Translations under genes and position numbers: made by a program
Notes under the pieces: model-generated
Told to the model about the DNA's origin: nothing
The model's database searches: none
What the model saw: only the letters and a program-made list of their open reading frames with translations
Shown here: piece by piece, positions 54,739 through 62,725 of the stretch
Numbering within the stretch: position 1 is the stretch's first letter
Layout: each line of letters opens with the position of its first letter
Assembly: GCA_046299415.1 (NCBI GenBank)
Contig: JBKBII010000009.1
Span: 1 to 64,000, forward strand
Direction of reading: 5' to 3'
DNA: 64,000 bases
Origin: JBKBII01 sp046299415
Lineage (GTDB): Bacteria; Pseudomonadota; Gammaproteobacteria; Ectothiorhodospirales; Ectothiorhodospiraceae

Positions 54739-55881
54739 GGTTCCGATGCGTGCGGGTGAGGATGCATTGTCCGATTTGGAGGCGTGTCCGTCGAGCGGCC
54801 TATACCGGCGTGGCTGATTTCCATGGTTGCTCTGGGTGACGCGATGGCGCGGTCGAGGCTTGATTGGTGCCGTGGCACTCGATCTTGAACAGGGTTTTCA
54901 GCCGTTTAAGCGGGTGCGTATTGGATTCAGGTCGCCGTGGTTGCGATCAATGGCTGTTGGGCGAGGGCGATGGGCGTGTCGCGAACAGCAGCGTGAGCCT
55001 GCAGGCGTTGGCTCCAAGGCTCTGTGTCTCGGGTGCTCACTGTAAAGCCCCAACGATAAGGTTTTTCGTTTCGCTTGGGCAGGCGATCGCGCCAGATGTG
55101 TCCGGTGGGTCTCGGCGTGGTCGTGGGTTGACCGGTGGGCCCTAGGGGGCTAGGGTGAATACGGACTGAATGATCCAAGGTCCCGAGCCTCGACCCGGCC
55201 ACCCCGCTGCCGGTGTTCTCCGTCCCGGCGAACAACCCCGGACATCGCTCTCGATTGCCGCGGTCGAGATCGCACCAGCCGGAATCGCGAGTCAATGATC
55301 GTCGCGAACTGCGTTCGCCGTGATCTCCTCCGGCCTCACACAGCATCGCAGCCGTCGAAATCGCGTCGACTTATAAATACCGGCTCGGTTGCGTTGCACA
55401 GAAGCCGCATGGTGATCGCAGGTGTCGCAGCACGTCCGATCGGTTGATCGAGTGGGTCGCGGTGGTCGCTGTGATGTGTGTGGCGTCGGGCGGATGGCGA
55501 TGGCATTGGCTTTGCAGCGATTTCGTGGGTTGCTCTGAGGATTCGGGCGCGGACGGGGATCCTGGCGCGCCGCACGCGTCTCGCGCGACCTGATGCGGCC
55601 CTAAATCTCGACCACCCGGTGGTGACCTCGCCGCGCGATGAATACACGAATACACGCTGCGGGTTTGGCTATCGCCGCTTGGCTCGATTTTCTCGAGATT
55701 GCCGCGTTGTGGACCGAAGCGACAGGTCAAACCGCGCGATCAACGACTGCGATCGTGTCGAGCGTACCAAGATCGATCACGCCTGAGACGCACACGAGGT
55801 GCTGCGTCTCTGAGTGCTTTCTAACGAGGCTCGTGCCGCCACTTACAACTTTTACTTGAAGTCTTCAACACAAGGATTTTC
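54739..55881. other. Divergent intergenic region metG-porin
   Basis: These 1143 bases between metG (minus) and the porin (plus) hold no gene I can support. The last 40 bases before the porin are AT-rich. A promoter is expected on each strand but none is convincing. Confidence 0.45.
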
Positions 55882-57030
55882 ATGACGCAGACGACTCCAG
55901 ATGCAACGAAACCCGACACGAGAGGGCTATTCCTTCGACCGCGTGGCGGTCGTCATCGCGTCGCCATCGGCACGGCAATCGTCGTGATGTTCGGGTGTGG
56001 TGCGTTGATGCCTTGGTCGATCGCGTCTGCCGATCAGGATCGTGGCGCTGATTTCGATTTCTACGGGTCGTTGCGCTTGCAGGTCGAGGCCGTCAGGCCC
56101 GGAGACCGCAACGAGGTGGATGCCTACGAAGGATTCCGTGATGCGTACTCACGCGTTGGTGCCACAGCGGGTTACACGTTCGAAGGCGGCACACGGCTGT
56201 TCGGTCAGGTCGAGGTCCCGCTGGATCTTGCCAATGGCCGAGTGCAGGGGCCGTTCGAGCAGAACGATACGGCGGCACACGCCAACAATCAGCTGTACGA
56301 CCGCCTGCGGATCGCCAAGATCGGTGTGCAGGACGAACGCTTCGGTACGTTGGCATTTGGACAGGACTGGTTGCCGTACTACAACGCCATCGCGTTTCCG
56401 GTCGATATGTTCTCGAGCTATTACTCGGGGTTTGCCACGTTTACCGCATTCCGCCGCAACGAGACGTTGGCTTACTACAGCCCGAGTTTCGGGGGCTTTT
56501 CGTTCGCGGCCGGCTATTCGAACGATGGCGGCAATGGCACGGCGTCCGGGGGGCTGGACGATCGCTTGCAGTTCACCGCGAGTTACACGTTTGCAGGGAC
56601 CACGCTGTCGTTCGGGATCGATGATGCCGGCGGCGTCGGCGATAGCCGGATTTACGGTTTGTCACTGATGCATACGCAGCCGGACGTGGGGCCTGGAGAT
56701 CTGTACATCGGTGCCAAGATCGAACGTTTCGATTCGAATCTCGATTCAGGCTTTGGCGCGGATGGCGACACGGCGGCGAACCTGTTCGCGTCCTACTCGG
56801 TTGGGCCGCACACCTTCAAGGGCATGGTCGCCGACGTCCCGTCCTACGGTGAAACGGTGTTCCATCTCGGCTATGACTTCCAGTTCCGCGACGACCTCAA
56901 GTTCTTCGTTGAATACTACGACGAGGAGGACACCGCAGCGATCACAACGCGCCGCGGGGGTGCGGCCGATACCAACTTTGCCGCCCAGGGGGGTCGCGCA
57001 CTGGCGGTCGGAGCGCGCTTCGATTTCTGA
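55882..57030 (+). CDS. Gram-negative porin
   Basis: The 382-residue protein has a signal peptide ending near SIASADQ and then DFDFYGSLRLQVEAVRPGDR, the typical first strand. FGTLAFGQDWLPYYNAIA and ETLAYYSPSFGGFSFAAGYS fit the constriction-loop region, and the chain ends ALAVGARFDF with a terminal Phe. This is the classic trimeric general porin pattern. AAGGA lies upstream of the ATG. It is 140 bases ahead of betT. Codon use is richer in CTG, GCC and ACC than in the housekeeping genes around it. Confidence 0.93.
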   Translation: MTQTTPDATKPDTRGLFLRPRGGRHRVAIGTAIVVMFGCGALMPWSIASADQDRGADFDFYGSLRLQVEAVRPGDRNEVDAYEGFRDAYSRVGATAGYTFEGGTRLFGQVEVPLDLANGRVQGPFEQNDTAAHANNQLYDRLRIAKIGVQDERFGTLAFGQDWLPYYNAIAFPVDMFSSYYSGFATFTAFRRNETLAYYSPSFGGFSFAAGYSNDGGNGTASGGLDDRLQFTASYTFAGTTLSFGIDDAGGVGDSRIYGLSLMHTQPDVGPGDLYIGAKIERFDSNLDSGFGADGDTAANLFASYSVGPHTFKGMVADVPSYGETVFHLGYDFQFRDDLKFFVEYYDEEDTAAITTRRGGAADTNFAAQGGRALAVGARFDF

Positions 57031-57170
57031 TTCATGACCCGACGCGGACGCCCGGGCCACCCGGGGTGCGACCAGGGTCAGGAGGAGCAAACCTACAGGG
57101 TGTCGGGTGAGTCCCGGTGCACCACCCGGAAAGCGTTCATCAGTCCGGGATTCAGGAGGCAGACCGTAAA

Positions 57171-59159
57171 ATGAAATCCACGATTCTCAAGCCGGTATTC
57201 TTTCCGTCGGTCGCGGTCATCGCGCTATTGGTGTTGTACGCGGTGATCGTCCCGGAATCTGCTGGCGAGCAGTTCGAGGCCACCAAGGACTGGGTGGCCG
57301 GGACCTTCGGCTGGCTGTACCTGATCAGCGTCGGTGTGTTTCTGTTTTTCATCGTCGGGCTGGCTTTTTCGGCTTACGGCAAGATCAAGCTGGGACCCGA
57401 TCACTCGACTCCGGATTACTCGAATACGGCCTGGTTCGCCATGTTGTTCTCCGCCGGCATGGGGATCGGCCTGTTGTTCTGGGGCGTGGCGGAGCCGGTG
57501 TTCCATTACACCGCGCCACCGACCGGTGACGCCGAGACCGTGCAGGCGGCACGCGATGCGATGCGCATCACGTTCTTCCATTGGGGGCTGCATGCCTGGG
57601 CGATCTATGCGGTCGTCGGATTGGTGCTGGGCTATTTCGCGTTTCGTCACGGCTTGCCGTTGTCGATTCGCTCGGCGTTGTATCCGCTGATCGGCGAGCG
57701 GATTCATGGCCCGATTGGCCATATGGTGGATACCTTTGCCGTGCTCGGCACGGTCTTCGGGGTGGCCACCTCGCTGGGGTTGGGGGTGTTGCAGATCAAC
57801 GCCGGGCTGAATTATCTGTTTGACGTGCCGGTGGGTGCGACGACGCAGATCATCTTGATCGCCATCGTCGCAGCGCTGGCGACGATCTCGGTGGTTCTGG
57901 GTCTGGATGGTGGGATCAAACGCCTGTCGCAGGTGAATCTGGTGCTGGCCGTGGGCCTGACGCTGTTCATTCTGATCATTGGCCCGACGCTGCTGCTGCT
58001 GAACCTGTTCACGCAGAACCTTTCCAATTATGTCGGCCATTTCATCCCGATGACCTTCCAAATTTATGGCTACGAGCCGAATCCCTGGATGGGTTGGTGG
58101 ACGCTGTTTTATTGGGCGTGGTGGATTGCCTGGGCGCCGTTTGTCGGCATGTTCATCGCGCGGGTGTCGCGAGGACGGACGATCCGCGAATTCGCGACCG
58201 GCGTGCTGCTGGTGCCAGTGGGCTTCACCTTCCTGTGGATGACGGTATTTGGTAACACCGCCATCGATCAGATCATGAACCAGGGCAATGCAGCGCTGGC
58301 CGATGCGGTGTCCGAGGATGCCGCCGTGGCCCTGTTCCAGTTCTTGCAGGCGTTCCCGTTCTCCGGGATCGTGTCGCTGCTGGCCGTGATCTTGGTGGTG
58401 ACGTTCTTCGTGACCTCGTCGGACTCCGGCTCGCTGGTGGTTGACACCATCGCCTCCGGTGGTCGCGACGATAACCCGGTGTGGCAGCGTATCTTCTGGG
58501 CCGTGCTGGAAGGGGTCGTGGCCTCTGCGCTGTTGCTCGCGGGCGGACTGGGTGCGTTGCAGGCGGCGTCGATCGTCGGTGCGCTGCCGTTCGTAATTAT
58601 CATGCTCGTGGCGTGCTGGGGTCTGTTCCGCGCGCTGCGGATCGAGGGCATGCGATCCTTGAGTCTGCAGCACCACATGAACGCCGGGCGGCACGGCAAG
58701 CAGCCGGGAGGCTGGAAGGGCCGGGTCGAGCGATTGGTGCGGTTCCCAAAACCGACCGATGTGCGTGCGTTTGTCGATGGTGCGGTGCTGGAGGCGATGG
58801 ACAAGGTCGCGGCGATGCTCGGCGAGCATGGCTGGGTGGCCGACGTGCAACACCGCGATGAATCAGGACGCGCCCGTTTTGTCGTCAGCCTGCCGGGAAG
58901 CCCGGATTTTCGCTATGAAGTGCGGCTGCGCGAATGCGAGTCGCCGACCTTTGCCTTCCCGCGCGCCACCCATCCGGATCAGAAGGCTCGACCGTACGCC
59001 CGTGCCGAGGTTTTTCTGCACGATGGTGGCAAGGTCTATGACATCTATGGCTACGACGTGGATACCGTGGCGTCGGATATCGTTGATCAGTTCGAGAAGC
59101 ATCGGCATTTCCTGCACCTGACGGAAAACATGCCGAGCGCGTTGCCGACCGAACGCTGA
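57171..59159 (+). CDS. betT: BCCT-family choline/betaine transporter (BetT-like)
   Basis: This 662-residue sodium- or proton-coupled carrier has the twelve-helix BCCT pattern. Signature segments are WFAMLFSAGMGIGLLFWGVA, FYWAWWIAWAPFVGMFIARV and VTSSDSGSLVVDTIASGG. A cytoplasmic C-terminal domain of about 150 residues ends VASDIVDQFEKHRHFLHL, like E. coli BetT, where it senses osmolarity. AGGAGG lies 11 bases upstream of ATG 57171. Choline or glycine betaine is the likely substrate; the protein serves osmoprotection. Codon use again leans to CTG and GCC. Confidence 0.94.
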   Translation: MKSTILKPVFFPSVAVIALLVLYAVIVPESAGEQFEATKDWVAGTFGWLYLISVGVFLFFIVGLAFSAYGKIKLGPDHSTPDYSNTAWFAMLFSAGMGIGLLFWGVAEPVFHYTAPPTGDAETVQAARDAMRITFFHWGLHAWAIYAVVGLVLGYFAFRHGLPLSIRSALYPLIGERIHGPIGHMVDTFAVLGTVFGVATSLGLGVLQINAGLNYLFDVPVGATTQIILIAIVAALATISVVLGLDGGIKRLSQVNLVLAVGLTLFILIIGPTLLLLNLFTQNLSNYVGHFIPMTFQIYGYEPNPWMGWWTLFYWAWWIAWAPFVGMFIARVSRGRTIREFATGVLLVPVGFTFLWMTVFGNTAIDQIMNQGNAALADAVSEDAAVALFQFLQAFPFSGIVSLLAVILVVTFFVTSSDSGSLVVDTIASGGRDDNPVWQRIFWAVLEGVVASALLLAGGLGALQAASIVGALPFVIIMLVACWGLFRALRIEGMRSLSLQHHMNAGRHGKQPGGWKGRVERLVRFPKPTDVRAFVDGAVLEAMDKVAAMLGEHGWVADVQHRDESGRARFVVSLPGSPDFRYEVRLRECESPTFAFPRATHPDQKARPYARAEVFLHDGGKVYDIYGYDVDTVASDIVDQFEKHRHFLHLTENMPSALPTER

Positions 59160-59828
59160 GTTCGACGGGGTCAGTTGTGGGGCTGCCTGTCCCAAATGAC
59201 GTTTGATGCAGCCTCTTTGATCGTTCGATCCATGACGTCGCACGCAGCACCGGGCTGGGAACGAGGGCTGTCTGTGCGCTTGGTCGCGCCCAGGACTCGA
59301 TCGGTACTGCGGGTACGGGAATCGACAGGGCGCCGCTCGAGGCTTGATCTCTGCGGTAATGCCAATTCAGGAAACTAACCGGGTAGACTTTCGTCTGTTA
59401 GGGCAGCGTTCAGTGGCTCTCGAGGTCATCGAGTCGGTCATGAGGGCGTTGGTTGGCGAGGGGCGCCCTTTTCGGCTGTCGTGCGTTGGCTGATCGTGTG
59501 TCTTCGATCGACGACGGGGATCGACGGCGGTTTGATTGCGGGCCTCTTGTATGCGTCGCGATCGACTGGCGCGAGGGGCTTGGTTTCCGACTCTACAGCT
59601 GACTTAAAGGCGTTATTCGAATACTGGCATTGAAGTCGCCTGACGCCCGTGAGCCCGGGAATCCTCGTTCGATGAGCCCGCAATAGCGATCGTGCCGCAC
59701 CTTGCGATCGTTCGAAGGCCTTCTGGTCGCACTTGCACGGGCGCTGTACATGTTACGGCTTCGGTTGGTTGCGGGGCGGTGACGAAATAGCTGGCTTTGC
59801 TTTCGATACACTTTTAGGAGATCACTCA
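59160..59828 (+). other. Intergenic region betT-mrp
   Basis: Holds a stem-loop at 59375-59401: CTAAC/GTTAG outside and AGAC-TTTC-GTCT inside, with a five-base bulge. No T-run follows it. The mrp frame extends to 59733 without resemblance. No gene is seen. Confidence 0.45.
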
Positions 59829-60920
59829 ATGGCCGAAGTGTCGCGCCTGCAGATTGAAACCGCGCTGAAAACGGTGCAGGACCCGTACCTGGAACGAGAT
59901 CTGGTGGCGGCAGGTGAGGTGGGATCGATCGAGATCAATGGCGACCGGGTCCGGGTCGAGTTGGTTTTGGGCTATGCCGCCGGAGGCTTTCACGACGCTT
60001 TGCGCGCCGAGGTCAGCAGGGCTTTGAACGATGTGCGGGGGCTTGCGTCGGTAACGATCGAGATTCGAACACGGATCGTTGCCCACGCCGTGCAGAAAGC
60101 GCTCAAGCCGCTTCCGGGGGTGCGTAACATCATCGCCGTGGCTTCGGGCAAGGGCGGTGTCGGCAAGTCGACCACTGCCGTCAATCTGGCGTTGGCACTA
60201 CAGGCTGAAGGTGCGCGTGTGGGGATTTTGGATGCCGACATTTATGGCCCCAGCCAGCCGCGGATGCTAGGGATCAAGGCCAAGCCGGAGTCCAAGGACG
60301 GCAAGACGATGGAGCCGTTGGTGAATCATGGCGTCCAGTCGATGTCGATCGGCTATCTGATCGACGAAGACACGCCGATGATCTGGCGCGGACCGATGGT
60401 GACCCAAGCGCTCGAGCAACTGTTGCGTGAGACGAACTGGGACGATATCGATTACCTCGTGATTGACCTTCCGCCGGGCACCGGTGATATTCAGTTGACG
60501 CTGGCGCAGAAAATACCGGTCGCGGGTGCTGTGATTGTGACTACGCCGCAGGACATCGCGTTGCTCGATGCCCGCAAGGGCCTGGCGATGTTCGAAAAGG
60601 TCGATGTGCCCGTGTTGGGGATCGTCGAGAACATGAGTATCCACATCTGCTCGAAATGTGGCCACGAAGAGTTTATTTTCGGTGAGGGCGGCGCGTTGCG
60701 CATGGCGGAGGACTACGGCGTCGACCTGCTTGGTGCTCTGCCCCTCGATATTCGGATCAGAGAGCAGGCCGATGGTGGCAATCCAACGGTGGTCCATGAT
60801 CCTGAGGGTCGAATTACCGAAATCTATCGCGAGATCGCGAGGCGCACAGGCGCCAAATTGGCAGAGCAATCGCGCGATTATTCGAGCAAATTTCCGAACA
60901 TCGTAATCAAAAACGACTAG
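59829..60920 (+). CDS. mrp: Iron-sulfur cluster carrier ATPase Mrp/ApbC
   Basis: Mrp/ApbC is a P-loop ATPase that carries iron-sulfur clusters to apoproteins. The N-terminal MIP18-like domain (about 90 residues) is followed by IAVASGKGGVGKSTTAVNLA (deviant Walker A), DADIYGPSQPRMLG, LPPGTGDIQLT and the metal-binding CSKCGHEE, which supplies the CxxC for cluster binding. ATG 59829 has AGGAG at eight bases. Length 363 is standard. In many relatives mrp is the divergent neighbour of metG. Confidence 0.97.
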   Translation: MAEVSRLQIETALKTVQDPYLERDLVAAGEVGSIEINGDRVRVELVLGYAAGGFHDALRAEVSRALNDVRGLASVTIEIRTRIVAHAVQKALKPLPGVRNIIAVASGKGGVGKSTTAVNLALALQAEGARVGILDADIYGPSQPRMLGIKAKPESKDGKTMEPLVNHGVQSMSIGYLIDEDTPMIWRGPMVTQALEQLLRETNWDDIDYLVIDLPPGTGDIQLTLAQKIPVAGAVIVTTPQDIALLDARKGLAMFEKVDVPVLGIVENMSIHICSKCGHEEFIFGEGGALRMAEDYGVDLLGALPLDIRIREQADGGNPTVVHDPEGRITEIYREIARRTGAKLAEQSRDYSSKFPNIVIKND

Positions 60921-61544
60921 GAACCTGACTCGACGCGCCCTATGTCTTGCACCGGAGGCTGGGCTGGCCGATTTTCCAGACTCGCGCGGTGCGGTTTTTT
61001 GGAAATTCGTCGGTCGCGAGGTGGACGTCTTCAGGCGGGTGCCGTTGGGGGTGGATGGTCGGTGCTGGCTGTGCGGTCCGCAAAGGCGTTACTCGATCGC
61101 GACTGGCGCGCGCAGGGTTTTGGGGCGTCCGCTTGCGAGTACCGCGTGAAAACTCTTTAAGCCAAGCGGGACGCCCTGGGTCAAGACCCTCGGGCCCATG
61201 GTTTTGAACTTCGGACATCACGCGTGATGGCACGGTGAGCCCGCTGCCCGGCGGTTATGTGAACGATGATCCCGCTAAAATGAGGCCGCGCCTCGTGCGG
61301 TGTGTGAGCGAATGTCGCGCTGAGTGCAGTGTGTGATGCCGCGCCGAGGGTGGAGTACCGGGGGTCAGGCCTTTGCGATGTTGGTTTGGATTCGGCACTG
61401 CACCGGCGTGGGTGTTGCGAAATCTTGATTCAGCCCTGCGCCTCGCGCTTTTGCTGTGGGTTCTTTTTTGTGTCGGTGCGTTTGACTGTGTGCGAGGTGG
61501 TCTTGCTAGCAAGATTGTCTTGCGCTCAATGATTGGGTGCGGAA
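60921..61544 (+). other. Intergenic region mrp-dcd
   Basis: About 620 bases without a supported gene, although mrp and dcd are usually close in relatives. Small frames near 60.94-61.2 kb have no recognisable character. No terminator was found. Confidence 0.45.
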
Positions 61545-62111
61545 ATGCCGATAAAATCTGATCGCTGGATTCGGGAGATGGCTGCAACTGGGGGCATGAT
61601 CGAACCTTTTGAGCCACAGCAGGTGCGCTCGTCCGGTGAAAACCGCTTCATTTCGTATGGGACGTCAAGCTATGGCTACGACGTTCGCTGCGCGAATGAA
61701 TTCAAGGTATTTACGAACATCAACTCGACGATCGTTGATCCTAAGAACTTCGATGAGCGCAGCTTCGTCGACGTTCATGCTGATGTCTGCATTATTCCTC
61801 CAAACTCGTTTGCGCTTGCCCGAACGGTGGAGTACTTCCGGATTCCACGTCGTGTCCTCACCATCTGTCTTGGTAAGAGCACCTACGCTCGCTGCGGAAT
61901 CATCGTCAATGTCACGCCTCTCGAGCCCGAGTGGGAGGGTCATGTCACGCTCGAGTTTTCGAACACGACGCCGCTCCCAGCCAAGATTTACGCCCATGAG
62001 GGTGTGGCGCAGATGCTGTTTCTGGAGTCGGATGAGGTGTGTGAGACCTCGTACGGCGACCGCGCAGGAAAATACATGGGGCAGACCGGCGTGACCCTGC
62101 CGCGCGCGTAG
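61545..62111 (+). CDS. dcd: dCTP deaminase
   Basis: Dcd deaminates dCTP to dUTP for thymidylate synthesis. The sequence follows the Pseudomonas enzyme almost residue by residue: GMIEPFEPQQVRSSGENRFI, SYGTSSYGYDVRCANEFKVF, and LTICLGKSTYARCGIIVNVT with the catalytic Glu in PLEPEWEGHVTLEFSN. ATG 61545 gives the family N-terminus; GGTGCGGAA precedes it. Length 188 is standard. Confidence 0.98.
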   Translation: MPIKSDRWIREMAATGGMIEPFEPQQVRSSGENRFISYGTSSYGYDVRCANEFKVFTNINSTIVDPKNFDERSFVDVHADVCIIPPNSFALARTVEYFRIPRRVLTICLGKSTYARCGIIVNVTPLEPEWEGHVTLEFSNTTPLPAKIYAHEGVAQMLFLESDEVCETSYGDRAGKYMGQTGVTLPRA

Positions 62112-62332
62112 CGGCCGGCTCAGGTCAGCTGGCTCAATGTACAAGCGATCGGAAAACTCGATCGACATAGCGGGTTCAGTCGCTGTGCGAAGCTGGTTGA
62201 GTTCGCGCTCGCAAAAGATTTGCCTCTCGTCAGCTACGGCTCTGCGCGCACGACTGGGCGACGGGAGCCTCGTGCGTGCCACGTGGGCGGCGTCGGTGCT
62301 GGTCATCCTCGTGTGGGTGCAGCGCGGGTCCG

Positions 62333-62725
62333 CTATTGTGTGCGAAAAAGCTCGGCCTCACCGCTGATCACGGCGACGGAACGATCGCCAGTTGCGGGCG
62401 TCGTCCGATAGCGATAACGCGTGTCGACGGTTAGGGCCGAGAGCCGGTCACCGTCGCTTACCGGGACAAAGCCGGTGGCGGGCGACAAAATGACGCGATC
62501 GGGCGCGGACGGCCCGGTCTCCGCCTGATCGTTGTTGCCCGATGAGCAGCCGCTCAGGAGTGCGAGACTCGTGACGGCGACAAACAACAACCCCGAAATA
62601 GCGCCTGTCATGTCGTTCGACGACGTTTGGCGACCCAAACGACGGCATAGGCCGAATGCAAGACGGTCGCTCCAGCGGCTCTGTGTCGTCGGGCGACGGC
62701 TGTGAGCGGGTGACGGCGTGTTCAT
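62333..62725 (-). CDS. Predicted lipoprotein
   Basis: A 130-residue protein with LLFVAVTSLALLSGCSSG, a clear lipobox (LSGC) for lipid attachment, followed by an acidic linker and a small domain ending ISGEAELFRTQ. I do not recognise its family. The start at 62725 overlaps the stop of the upstream gene (TGATG), suggesting coupling, but this gives a long Arg-rich n-region. Met 62611 would give a conventional lipoprotein signal without basic residues. Its context with a repeat protein suggests a surface or envelope role. Confidence 0.65.
   Translation of the reverse strand: MNTPSPAHSRRPTTQSRWSDRLAFGLCRRLGRQTSSNDMTGAISGLLFVAVTSLALLSGCSSGNNDQAETGPSAPDRVILSPATGFVPVSDGDRLSALTVDTRYRYRTTPATGDRSVAVISGEAELFRTQ

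Noticed and set aside
57225..58853. 542-codon minus-strand frame opposite betT
   Set aside because: It is His/Arg/Gln-rich with no motif, and is explained by the GC-rich third positions of betT, whose plus-strand product is a clear BCCT carrier.
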